From NCBI GenBank assembly GCA_029261435.1, contig JAJDBI010000191.1, positions 1-31,781 of the forward strand: a stretch of 31,781 nucleotides of DNA, in the 5' to 3' direction. This DNA comes from Nitrospinaceae bacterium. GTDB taxonomy: Bacteria > Nitrospinota > Nitrospinia > Nitrospinales > VA-1. The position numbers and the translations under genes are program-made. Below, in pieces: positions 23,284 through 31,362 of this stretch (the first letter of the stretch is position 1; the number at the start of each line of letters is the position of its first letter). The notes under the pieces are model-generated. The model did not search any database, was not told where the DNA came from, and was given only the letters and a program-made list of their open reading frames with translations.

Positions 23284-23610
23284 TTATCCCCAGAGTTCGT
23301 CCGGGACCTCCAGACGATCAACCTTTTTGCCCTGGGCTATGTGCTGGTCAAGAATTTCTTCCACATCTTCCGGCTGAACTTTCTGGTACCAGACACCATC
23401 CGGGTAAACAACGACGACAGGGCCCACACCACAGGGACCAAGACATCCTGTACTAGCAACCATGCATTTACCGAACAACCCTTTTTGCTCCACCCCCATA
23501 GACAGCTTTTCAAAAATGGTGTTAGAACCATTTTCTGTGCAGGAGCCTCTCGGGTGTCCGGGCGGGCGGCTGTTGGTACACACTAAAATATGATAACTTG
23601 GTTTCGGCAT
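23284..23610 (-). CDS. Thioredoxin-like [2Fe-2S] ferredoxin
   Basis: 108 residues from ATG at 23610, with GGAG eight bases upstream; an adjacent TTG at 23613 is less likely. It is a small cytosolic electron carrier of the thioredoxin-fold ferredoxin family (Clostridium/Aquifex type, related to the NuoE C-terminal domain). Cluster ligands C11, C24, C56 and C60 match the family spacing, in ILVCTNSRPPGHPRGSC and STGCLGPCGVGP. A fifth Cys (C49) is nearby. It stands alone as a single-gene transcript, convergent with engB and divergent from the kinase gene, so its redox partner is not indicated. Confidence 0.93.
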   Translation of the reverse strand: MPKPSYHILVCTNSRPPGHPRGSCTENGSNTIFEKLSMGVEQKGLFGKCMVASTGCLGPCGVGPVVVVYPDGVWYQKVQPEDVEEILDQHIAQGKKVDRLEVPDELWG

Positions 23611-23687
23611 CAATAAATCTCCGTTCTGGTTTATTAAAATCCTGAATGCTACATTAGATGTTTCACAAAGGAAATAGTTTTTTTTAA

Positions 23688-24797
23688 ATGGAAGTTTTCA
23701 ATACAAAACCTGCGGATGAGCCCGATTCACCACAAGGTCGCTTTGATGGGGACTATTTAAAGTCCTGGCTGGAACCGCTCGTCAAGGAACCTGTCTCCAG
23801 CTTTGAGTTTTTCACACTAAAAGGAGATGCCTCAGATCGAAGTTATTTTCGTATCAACTACTTCGTGAAAAGTCGTCCAAACGAAAAATCATCGATCATC
23901 GTCATGCAGTTGAAGGAAGCCAACTCTGAGCAAGAACCAGACTTCAACCGCATGCAAAAATTCCTGAAACACCTCGATATGCCGGTTCCTGAGGTTCTAT
24001 ACTACGATGCCAGGCGAGGATTACTTTTCCTTGAAGATGGCGGCGACATGCATTTAGAAGATATCACCCGCAATTCTCCAGAAAATATTATTCTCTGGTA
24101 CCAGAAAGCCATAGAACTTATTGTCGCCATGCAGACTCGCGTAACCCAAAACATGCGACCTTATTGTCCTGCCTATGCGCTGAAATTTGATGTTGAAAAA
24201 CTGATGTGGGAAATGGACTTCATGATAAAGCACTATATTCAGGGATTCCTAAAGCGCGGATTGAATCAGGACGAAGAGTCAATAGTCCGAACGGCCCTGC
24301 TTGGGCTCTGCGAAACCCTGGCTGAGGAGGAAAGAGTTTTTGTCCACCGGGATTTTCACTCAAGAAACCTGATGATCCGTAAGAATTCCATCATGCTTCT
24401 TGATTTTCAGGATGCCCGGATGGGTCCCCGCCAATATGATCTGGTATCCCTTTTGAAAGATTCATACGTGGTTCTGAATGAAGAAACTCGAAATGAATTG
24501 CTGAGTTATTACCTCCAGCGTATGGAACAGGAACAAAGTCAGCCTATCGCACGCGCTCCTTTCCTTAAAGTTTTTAATTGGATGTCTATCCAGAGAAACC
24601 TGAAAGCCATAGGCACCTTTGCATTTCAATATATGGAACATAAGAATGAGCGGTACCTGGAATATCTTGATCCCACTTTGCAACACATCCGGGATACGAT
24701 CCACTCTCAACCAGATTTAGAACCGCTGGGCCAGATTTTAAAGCAGGCTATCCCCAGACTCAATATAGACTCTGAAAAAGGGGTTACTCGGCCATGA
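23688..24797 (+). CDS. AmgK-like sugar kinase (aminoglycoside phosphotransferase fold)
   Basis: 369 residues. GDASDRSYFRI near residue 47 and the catalytic loop VHRDFHSRNLM (D222, N227), then LLDFQDARMGP (metal-binding D239) are typical of the COG3178/AmgK branch of the aminoglycoside phosphotransferase fold. AmgK phosphorylates N-acetylmuramic acid and N-acetylglucosamine at the anomeric carbon during peptidoglycan recycling. The C-terminal QRNLKAIGTFAFQ segment is also usual. It carries about 25 extra residues at the N-terminus. The MurU nucleotidyltransferase that usually accompanies AmgK is not adjacent. Its stop overlaps the start of lptG by four bases. A different small-molecule substrate cannot be excluded. 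Confidence 0.85.
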   Translation: MEVFNTKPADEPDSPQGRFDGDYLKSWLEPLVKEPVSSFEFFTLKGDASDRSYFRINYFVKSRPNEKSSIIVMQLKEANSEQEPDFNRMQKFLKHLDMPVPEVLYYDARRGLLFLEDGGDMHLEDITRNSPENIILWYQKAIELIVAMQTRVTQNMRPYCPAYALKFDVEKLMWEMDFMIKHYIQGFLKRGLNQDEESIVRTALLGLCETLAEEERVFVHRDFHSRNLMIRKNSIMLLDFQDARMGPRQYDLVSLLKDSYVVLNEETRNELLSYYLQRMEQEQSQPIARAPFLKVFNWMSIQRNLKAIGTFAFQYMEHKNERYLEYLDPTLQHIRDTIHSQPDLEPLGQILKQAIPRLNIDSEKGVTRP

Positions 24798-25894
24798 TGA
24801 TTCTCAAAAAATACGTACTGTTCATGTTCATTAAAGTCTATCTACTGACCGTGACCGGCTTGATTGGAATTTATTTAATAATAGATTTTTTCGAACGGGT
24901 AGATGAGTTCATGGCGAAGCAAGCCCCACTCATCGACCTCGTATCTTATTATGTTTACAAAGTACCTTTCATTGCCGGCTATATGGCACCTCAGAGCGTA
25001 CTTTTAGCAACTGTCATCACACTCGCCTCACTGGCAAAGCAAAACGAGTTCACTGCCATGAAGGCCTGCGGCATCAGTGTCACCGGCATCACGTTTCCGA
25101 TCATCGGTGCATCAGTTCTTATTTCCTTTCTAGTGTTAGCCAGCAGCGAATATCTTGCCCCCATCACCAATCAAAAAATGAATTATATTTTTTTCAGCAA
25201 GGTTCGAGAAAAAGCAACCTATGGGGAAATCCCCAAAAATGACCTATGGCTCAAGGCCAAAGATCATTCCATCTGGAGCGTGGACACTTTTGATCTGAAA
25301 AAATCTATCCTGCAAGGAGTCATCATTTTAGTTCCAGATGACAACTTTGGAATTAAACAAAGAATAGATGCCCTGAGCGCAGTCTGGTCGATAGACAAAT
25401 GGTATTTCATTGATGGCTATGTTCGCCACTTTAACAATGAAGGACTCGTGTCCACAGAATACTTTGAAAGCCGCTCGTTCCCGGTTTCTGAATCTCCAAG
25501 CGATTTTGCCCGAGTGAGAAAGCGACCAGAAGAAATGAGTTTGAGAGAAATGTACTCGACTATTCAGGTTCATACTCAAGAGGGCAAGGACACCACTCAG
25601 AAGTGGATCGAATTGCACCGCAACCTGTCTTATCCTTTCATCAGTATTGTTTTAGCCTTACTGGCAATTCCTCTGTCACTAAGATCCAGCAGACATGGAG
25701 GTCTGCTGTTTTGTGTAGGAGTAAACCTGGCGATGGGATTTCTATTCTCTTTTCTCTATGCCCTCAGCATATCTCTTGGTCGAGGAGGAACCTTCGATCC
25801 GGTTATGGCCGCCTGGGGTCCCAACTTACTGTTCACAGCTCTCGGATTTTATTTATTACTCACCATGGACAGCGAAAAGGCTTTCCCGATTTAA
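24794..25894 (+). CDS. lptG: LPS export ABC transporter permease LptG/LptF family
   Basis: 366 residues from ATG 24794 (a second ATG follows at 24797). Three membrane helices at the N-terminus (about 8-30, 55-78, 100-120), a periplasmic beta-jellyroll domain (about 130-265), and three C-terminal helices (about 278-355) give the YjgP/YjgQ topology. LPS is extracted from the inner membrane by LptB2FG and passed to LptC. The sequences FFERVDEF and EFTAMKACGIS (the cytosolic coupling helix that contacts LptB) fit this family, LptG more than LptF. The partner LptF gene is not adjacent. Overlap with the AmgK-like kinase gene groups two envelope functions. Confidence 0.9.
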   Translation: MMILKKYVLFMFIKVYLLTVTGLIGIYLIIDFFERVDEFMAKQAPLIDLVSYYVYKVPFIAGYMAPQSVLLATVITLASLAKQNEFTAMKACGISVTGITFPIIGASVLISFLVLASSEYLAPITNQKMNYIFFSKVREKATYGEIPKNDLWLKAKDHSIWSVDTFDLKKSILQGVIILVPDDNFGIKQRIDALSAVWSIDKWYFIDGYVRHFNNEGLVSTEYFESRSFPVSESPSDFARVRKRPEEMSLREMYSTIQVHTQEGKDTTQKWIELHRNLSYPFISIVLALLAIPLSLRSSRHGGLLFCVGVNLAMGFLFSFLYALSISLGRGGTFDPVMAAWGPNLLFTALGFYLLLTMDSEKAFPI

Positions 25895-25900
25895 AATTTA

Positions 25901-26833
25901 ATGAAGAAAATCGCTTCTATCGACATTGGCTCCAACACGGTTCGACTTCTGATTTTGGAATTTGACAAGAACCAGAATTTTCAGATTCTTGTATCTCGAA
26001 GAGTCATCACCCGTCTTGGTGAAGGAATGGACATCCACGGAAAACTGATGGAACCCAGAATGTCTGCAACCCTTTCAGCATTATCGACCTTTCAACAGGA
26101 TTGTCTGGACCACGGTAATCCTCCATTACACGCTGTCGCCACCAGTGCCGTACGAGAAGCTTCCAACGGAAAAGAGTTTGTTCGTCTCGCCCGGAAAGCA
26201 ACAGGTATAGAAATTGAAATCATCCCCTGGGAGGAAGAAGCACGTCTCACTCTGGAAGGAGTTTTCTGGAAAATACCGCATCAAAACCGCAAGATACTCA
26301 CTCTCGATATCGGAGGCGGCAGCACCGAATTCATCCTCTCTGAGGGGAAAAAAATCGTCGGCTTTTGTAGTAGCCCTTTAGGGGTGGTACGACTGACAGA
26401 AAAATTTATTCACCAGCATCCTGTAAATAATGTCGAATATGAAAACCTGGTCAAACATTTAAGAAATGAATTGCAAGCGATCAGGAATAAACTCTCGGCC
26501 TTCATGCCGCAGTTATTAATCGGTACAGCCGGAACAGTCACCACACTGGCTGCTTTGAGAGAGAATATTTATCCTTATGATCCTGAAAAAATTCATGGTG
26601 CTTTATTACCCCGTAAAGACGTTGAAATTCTTCTTCAAGACCTGAAAGAAAAATCTCTCAACGAGCGGTTGGAGTTGAAATCTCTTGAACGGGGACGAGA
26701 AGATCTAATCATAGCGGGAACAGTAATCGTTCTGGAAACCATGAGGGCGTTTCAATGTGACCCCCTGCTGGTCAGCGAATACAGCCTTCGAGAGGGGATC
26801 ATCCTGAAAGCTCTTGATTCCAGCACCTCTTGA
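25901..26833 (+). CDS. Ppx/GppA family phosphatase
   Basis: 310 residues, the short form of the exopolyphosphatase/guanosine pentaphosphate phosphatase family with ASKHA fold. The phosphate-binding loops are IDIGSNTVRLL (7-17) and LDIGGGSTEF (135-144), and ATSAVREASN (80-89) and the catalytic Glu region IIPWEEEARL (108-117) are intact. GTAGTVTTLAAL marks the second subdomain. The C-terminal HD domain of long Ppx is absent, as in many bacteria. It degrades polyphosphate and/or converts pppGpp to ppGpp; sequence alone does not separate these. It starts 6 bases after lptG stops, so it is probably in the same transcript. Confidence 0.93.
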   Translation: MKKIASIDIGSNTVRLLILEFDKNQNFQILVSRRVITRLGEGMDIHGKLMEPRMSATLSALSTFQQDCLDHGNPPLHAVATSAVREASNGKEFVRLARKATGIEIEIIPWEEEARLTLEGVFWKIPHQNRKILTLDIGGGSTEFILSEGKKIVGFCSSPLGVVRLTEKFIHQHPVNNVEYENLVKHLRNELQAIRNKLSAFMPQLLIGTAGTVTTLAALRENIYPYDPEKIHGALLPRKDVEILLQDLKEKSLNERLELKSLERGREDLIIAGTVIVLETMRAFQCDPLLVSEYSLREGIILKALDSSTS

Positions 26834-26893
26834 CACAGGCCTTCATATTTCTCTTAAAACCCTGACTAAAAAGAGCTTGAGGGCTGATTGAAT

Positions 26894-26922
26894 TTGACTT
26901 CAAGGCCCATTTCAGATATGGT
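26894..26922 (+). promoter_or_regulatory. Candidate promoter for acetolactate synthase
   Basis: TTGACT (26894-26899), 17-base spacer, TATGGT (26917-26922). Transcription would start near 26929, only about five bases before the first ATG at 26934, or about 77 bases before the ATG at 27006. Confidence 0.45.
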
Positions 26923-26933
26923 TTTCCATCACC

Positions 26934-28733
26934 ATGGCTACTAAAAAGAATTCAACAAAAAAACTGGTTTCCATTAAGAGATCGCCAAAAGCTTCAGGTC
27001 ACCCCATGAAGGGCCGGGATGTTCTGGTTAAGGCTCTTGAAAATGAAGGTGTCAAAGTTATTTTTGGCTATCCTGGCGGAGCTTCCATGGAAATCCATCA
27101 AGGATTGACCCTGACCAAAAAAATCCGTATGGTTCTGCCACGCCACGAACAAGGCGGTGCTTTCGCAGCAGGCGGTTATGCCCGTGCCACCGGAGACATT
27201 GGAGTTTGCCTGGCAACATCAGGTCCTGGAGCGACCAACCTGATCACCGGCATCATTGATGCCAAGATGGACTCTATTCCTCTTGTCGCCATCACAGGTC
27301 AAGTACCCAGCACAGTTTTAGGCAGTGATGCTTTTCAGGAAACCGACATCATCGGGGCCACGTTCCCACTGGTCAAACATAGCTATATGGTCCAGAATGT
27401 CGAGGAAATTCCCAAGGTCATTAATGAAGCATTCCATATTGCTCGGACCGGTAGACCCGGACCCGTTTTAGTCGATATTCCCAAAAATATTCAACAGCAG
27501 GAAGGAATTGCTGATTTTGATGTTTCGTTTGACTGCCCCAGCTATCGGCCTAATTTAAAGCCGTCTGTACTACAATGTAAAAAAGCGGCACATGCAATCC
27601 AAACCGCCAAACGCCCGGTGATTTATGCGGGAGGCGGCATCGTCAGCAGTGGTGCATCAGAAGATCTGCGGGCCTTCGTTAAGAAAACCGGCATTCCCGT
27701 CACCACTACGGTAATGGGCCTGGGGGCATTCCCCTCCACCGACCCACTTTCTCTGCGCATGCTGGGAATGCACGGAGCGGTTTACGCCAATATTGCCATC
27801 AACAACGCCGACCTGGTAATTGCCATGGGCGTACGTTTTGATGACCGGGTCACCGGCAAACTTGCAGAGTTCTGCAAAGATGCTCAGTTCATACATATTG
27901 ATATTGACCCGACTGAAATCAATAAAAATATTCTTGTAGATATCCCCATTCAGGGTGACGTAAAGGAAACATTAAAAATCCTTCACGGCTATGTCCAACC
28001 CAAGAAAGATATCAAGCCATGGATAAAGCAGATTCAGGACTGGAAAAAAGAGTTTCCTCTGGAATTTGAATCCAAGAAGAAAGAAATAGTCCCACAATCG
28101 GTCGTCAGTGACATTAATAAGCTCGCGGATAAAGACGCTATTTTTTCCGTTGGTGTTGGTCAGCACCAAATGTGGTCAGCTCAATTTCTGGATTTTGACA
28201 AACCTAATAACTGGCTGTGTTCATCCGGCTTGGGGGCAATGGGATATGGACTACCAGCGGCTATGGGAGCACAGGTTGCGTTCCCCAAGAAGCAGGTGAT
28301 CAATATTGAGGGTGATGGAAGTTTTCTGATGAATATTCAGGAACTGCAGACTCTTAAAATTGAGAATATCCCGGTAAAAAATATTGTTCTCAACAATGCT
28401 CATTTAGGAATGGTGGCCCAATGGGAAGACCGTTTTTATAAATCCCTTCGTGGTCACACTTTCATTGGCGATGCCAACTTCGCCGAAGTCGCGCACGCTT
28501 TTGGAATTAAGTCTGAATGCATTTCTGATCCGAAAGATGTTATTCCAGCTTTGAAGCGCATGCTCAAACACAATGGCCCTTACGTTCTGGATGTTAAATA
28601 TCCCTACAACGACAAGAGTCATGGTCATGTTATGCCAATGATTCCGGGAAATCATACTTATCTCGATACCTGTCTGGACGCATCCACCTCGCTCAGGGAT
28701 TATTGGAAAAAGAAAGGCCTGCTCGAAGAGTGA
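26934..28733 (+). CDS. ilvB: Acetolactate synthase large subunit
   Basis: 599 residues. A thiamine-diphosphate enzyme that condenses two pyruvate to acetolactate, or pyruvate with 2-oxobutyrate, as the first common step to branched-chain amino acids. The catalytic Glu is E72 in RHEQGGAFAAGGYA. Three domains follow the usual order; the ThDP/Mg motif runs from GDGSF (460-464) to NNAHLGM (487-493). The FAD-region sequences (RFDDRVTGKL) support acetolactate synthase rather than a relative. The first 24 residues are Lys/Ser-rich and not part of the fold. M25 (27006) has AGGT six bases upstream and gives a standard N-terminus, so it may be the true start. No ilvN/ilvH small subunit or ilvC follows, so the regulatory subunit must lie elsewhere. 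Confidence 0.93.
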   Translation: MATKKNSTKKLVSIKRSPKASGHPMKGRDVLVKALENEGVKVIFGYPGGASMEIHQGLTLTKKIRMVLPRHEQGGAFAAGGYARATGDIGVCLATSGPGATNLITGIIDAKMDSIPLVAITGQVPSTVLGSDAFQETDIIGATFPLVKHSYMVQNVEEIPKVINEAFHIARTGRPGPVLVDIPKNIQQQEGIADFDVSFDCPSYRPNLKPSVLQCKKAAHAIQTAKRPVIYAGGGIVSSGASEDLRAFVKKTGIPVTTTVMGLGAFPSTDPLSLRMLGMHGAVYANIAINNADLVIAMGVRFDDRVTGKLAEFCKDAQFIHIDIDPTEINKNILVDIPIQGDVKETLKILHGYVQPKKDIKPWIKQIQDWKKEFPLEFESKKKEIVPQSVVSDINKLADKDAIFSVGVGQHQMWSAQFLDFDKPNNWLCSSGLGAMGYGLPAAMGAQVAFPKKQVINIEGDGSFLMNIQELQTLKIENIPVKNIVLNNAHLGMVAQWEDRFYKSLRGHTFIGDANFAEVAHAFGIKSECISDPKDVIPALKRMLKHNGPYVLDVKYPYNDKSHGHVMPMIPGNHTYLDTCLDASTSLRDYWKKKGLLEE

Positions 28734-28778
28734 CCGAACATTGGTCTGACGGATTATCTTCCACGTTGACCAAATCCT

Positions 28779-30419
28779 ATGCCCAACCATAATAGTGAAG
28801 CATTAAATCCATTTTTGTTGATGGGTCCTGTGCTGTTAGCGGCATTTCTTTTTTCCTGGTCCATTTTTCATACCGACCTGTCCAAAAGAGAAGCCCGAGA
28901 AGGAGTTCCTATCGTCAATATGATGCGTGGCGGTAACCTTTGGCTCCCTCAAATCAACCCGCAGCAATTGCGCACCAAACCGCCCTTGTTTTACTGGTCC
29001 GGGCTTTTATCCTCCAGAGTTCTCGGTGGGGTTGACGAAGTCTCCCTGCGAATCCCCTCAGTTTTAGCTGGCATGGGAACTGTGTTCCTCACCACATTTC
29101 TAGGCATGCGCCAGTTTTCTCCTGTCATAGGCTGCCTTGCAGGATTAATCATAGCGACCTGCTGGAGGTTTGCATACCTGGGAAGTCACGCTCGCATAGA
29201 TATGCTCTTTACTTTTTTTATCACGCTCGCTTTTGTCTCGCTGTGGGAAATGGTGTCCAGTGATAAACAAAATTCATGGCTCAGATGGGTGGCTGGCATC
29301 GCAATCGGACTCGCCGTATTGACCAAGGGACCTTTAGGATGGCTGTTTCCCCTGCTCGCAATATTCATTTTCAGCCGGGTTAGTAAAAATTTCAACGTCC
29401 CCTGGGCGCACCTGCTATTGCTACCGATTGGAATGGCAGGACTCTGGCTGGTCTTTGGACTGGTTGATGGAGGAAAAGATTTTGCCACCATGATCCATCA
29501 AGAAACTGTCGGCCGAGTATCGGGGAACGCGGCGATACAAATTCACCGTAAGCCATTTTATTATTATATCCCGCAAATTCTTGGCGGCATGGCTCCGTGG
29601 AGCCTGTTTTTACCTTTCGCGATCTGGCATGGAGTGAAACACCTGCGTCATAATATTCCCTGGAAATTTTGCACCGTTGGACTAGCCACACTTTTTATTT
29701 TTCTTTCATTTTTTTCCGGAAAAAGAGGCGACTATCTTCTGCCTCTTTACCCCATGGGAGCCGTCATCCTGGCCGTATTTTTTTCCCGGTTTGACAACCC
29801 TGATTCCGAAATCAAACTGGGCATGTCTATTCCCACCTCGATCGTAATGGGAATAATGACTCTCCTGTCACTGGCACTGGCCCTTGGTGCTCTGCTTCCA
29901 GAACTGAACTTCAATTCCTTCTCGTCTTTTTTAAATTCCCGCGATCGCTGGATGGCACAACTGCTTTATGACAAGCACCGGCCTGCTGGCCTTTTCCTTG
30001 CTATAGGGGCAGGGGGTATGTTAATTTTTTCGCAATACCTGCGTAAGGCCTTGCATAAGTTTTCCGGATTAAAAGTTACCGGATTAATAGCGGGGTGGGC
30101 TTTTCTCCTGTATCTTGCGGTTCACGGTCCGACGGCAAGAATTGTAAATGAATATAGTTCGTTTCGGCCTTTCGCAGAAAAGATAAAAGAGGTCTCAGAA
30201 AATCGCCCTCTGTTCAATCATGGCAAGGCCCGTGAAGACCTGCTCTACTATCTCGACTTGCCGGTAAAAAATGCAACTCAAAAATCGCTCTTGCCTGATG
30301 CTTTACTGATAATAAAGAAGGAACACAGCTCAACCTGGCTGAATAATAATCCCGAGTACAAAATCATTCTTGAGATGAACGCGTCTTTCGAGCCTTACCA
30401 ACTCATCGGAAAACCCTGA
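28779..30419 (+). CDS. ArnT-like glycosyltransferase, family 39/83 type
   Basis: 546 residues, about 12 predicted membrane helices. The first periplasmic loop has LSKREAREG and QLRTKPPLFYW, the pattern of ArnT/PMT-type transferases, in which the acidic residue of the first loop and the KPP segment shape the active site. These enzymes move a sugar from a polyprenyl-phosphate carrier to lipid A, a glycan or a protein on the periplasmic side of the inner membrane. The C-terminal about 120 residues form a soluble domain. It lies 45 bases after ilvB, with no obvious promoter, and 21 bases before the next membrane protein gene. Donor and acceptor sugars are unknown; lipid A modification would suit the nearby LPS export gene but is only a guess. 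Confidence 0.88.
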   Translation: MPNHNSEALNPFLLMGPVLLAAFLFSWSIFHTDLSKREAREGVPIVNMMRGGNLWLPQINPQQLRTKPPLFYWSGLLSSRVLGGVDEVSLRIPSVLAGMGTVFLTTFLGMRQFSPVIGCLAGLIIATCWRFAYLGSHARIDMLFTFFITLAFVSLWEMVSSDKQNSWLRWVAGIAIGLAVLTKGPLGWLFPLLAIFIFSRVSKNFNVPWAHLLLLPIGMAGLWLVFGLVDGGKDFATMIHQETVGRVSGNAAIQIHRKPFYYYIPQILGGMAPWSLFLPFAIWHGVKHLRHNIPWKFCTVGLATLFIFLSFFSGKRGDYLLPLYPMGAVILAVFFSRFDNPDSEIKLGMSIPTSIVMGIMTLLSLALALGALLPELNFNSFSSFLNSRDRWMAQLLYDKHRPAGLFLAIGAGGMLIFSQYLRKALHKFSGLKVTGLIAGWAFLLYLAVHGPTARIVNEYSSFRPFAEKIKEVSENRPLFNHGKAREDLLYYLDLPVKNATQKSLLPDALLIIKKEHSSTWLNNNPEYKIILEMNASFEPYQLIGKP

Positions 30420-30440
30420 CGCCTTAACCCGGACACTTTC

Positions 30441-31328
30441 TTGCCCCTCACCCAACAAACAAAAGATACACTCGACACTTTGATTCAATGGATAATCAGG
30501 GTGGACCTTATTCTCATTCTGTTAATATTCCTGAAGGGTCAGTTTGATGTTCCCTTTCCTTTTCCCCTTCCCGGAAAAAAACTCAACAACCCCTTGGCCC
30601 TGCTTTTATTATTGTTTTCCATACGGACCATGTTGAATGTCCCGTTTCGCAATCGCCATCTCGGAACCTTAAAGAAGTTACTCACCGCCACTCGCCAGCG
30701 ATTTTATTTTTTTGCTTTTTTGATCATTGTAGAAATAGAATTGCAAATAATGTGGTTCGCCTATCCCGACAACTTCCACTGGAACCTGAACGCCGAACAA
30801 GGTTACGGAACCCATTTTTCTGCCATTCAGCTCTATCTTTTAGGGCTCACTGTACTACTGACGGCCTGGGCCGATTGCGGCAAAAACGCCACTTGGAAAG
30901 AAAAACTTCCCTGGTATCTGGTCGCCAGTGTTTACTTCTTTATTGGTTTGGATGATTGTATTGGCATCCACGAAAATCTTATTTTCTGGGGGCGAAACCT
31001 GATCCCTGAATCAGCAACCTTTCACTTCATCCATGAGTGGTTATGGTTCTATGGCCCTGCCGCTTTGGTTGTGGTTATTTTTCTCAGTCGTTTCTTTTTA
31101 ATTAAGTTTATCAATTCACCCGGAATCATCGTGCTGATGTTTGTTGCCTTGATGTTCTGGGTCTCGGTTCTTCTGCTCGAAGGCCTGGCTAAAAACATTA
31201 TCGACCCAATGGGAGTGGACTACGGTCGCCTGTTGATTGCTCTTGAGGAAGGTTCTGAAATGTTCGGGGCAACCCTCTTTATGCTGGGGTTCAGCAAACA
31301 TCTTAAAAATAGACTGGAAAAACAATAG
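30441..31328 (+). CDS. Polytopic membrane protein of unknown function
   Basis: 295 residues if it starts at TTG 30441; the start is uncertain because no ribosome-binding site is visible. About seven hydrophobic segments (about 18-35, 48-62, 85-103, 128-146, 158-172, 200-225, 232-255). Conserved-looking polar residues lie in or near membranes: FIGLDDCIGIHENLIFW and FHFIHEWLWFYGP, an Asp-Asp/His-Glu and a His-Glu pair that could form a metal or catalytic site. I have seen similar (L)DE/DD..xxHE patterns in other uncharacterised membrane proteins but cannot name the family. It follows the glycosyltransferase gene by 21 bases and ends at the hairpin at 31328. Confidence 0.75.
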   Translation: MPLTQQTKDTLDTLIQWIIRVDLILILLIFLKGQFDVPFPFPLPGKKLNNPLALLLLLFSIRTMLNVPFRNRHLGTLKKLLTATRQRFYFFAFLIIVEIELQIMWFAYPDNFHWNLNAEQGYGTHFSAIQLYLLGLTVLLTAWADCGKNATWKEKLPWYLVASVYFFIGLDDCIGIHENLIFWGRNLIPESATFHFIHEWLWFYGPAALVVVIFLSRFFLIKFINSPGIIVLMFVALMFWVSVLLLEGLAKNIIDPMGVDYGRLLIALEEGSEMFGATLFMLGFSKHLKNRLEKQ

Positions 31329-31346
31329 GCCTCATGTGCTGAGGCC
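31328..31346. terminator. Hairpin between convergent genes, probable terminator
   Basis: A perfect 7-bp stem (31328-31334 with 31340-31346) with a TGTGC loop. The plus side is followed by GGTTTAAG (weak). The minus side is followed by a U-rich stretch (plus-strand GAAAAACAATA). It probably serves the minus-strand hydrolase gene best and may be bidirectional. Confidence 0.55.
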
Positions 31347-31362
31347 GGTTTAAGCACGATCT

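Noticed and set aside
26840..26890. Terminator after the Ppx/GppA gene (CCCT...AGGG)
   Set aside because: Four-base stem, long loop and no T-tract.
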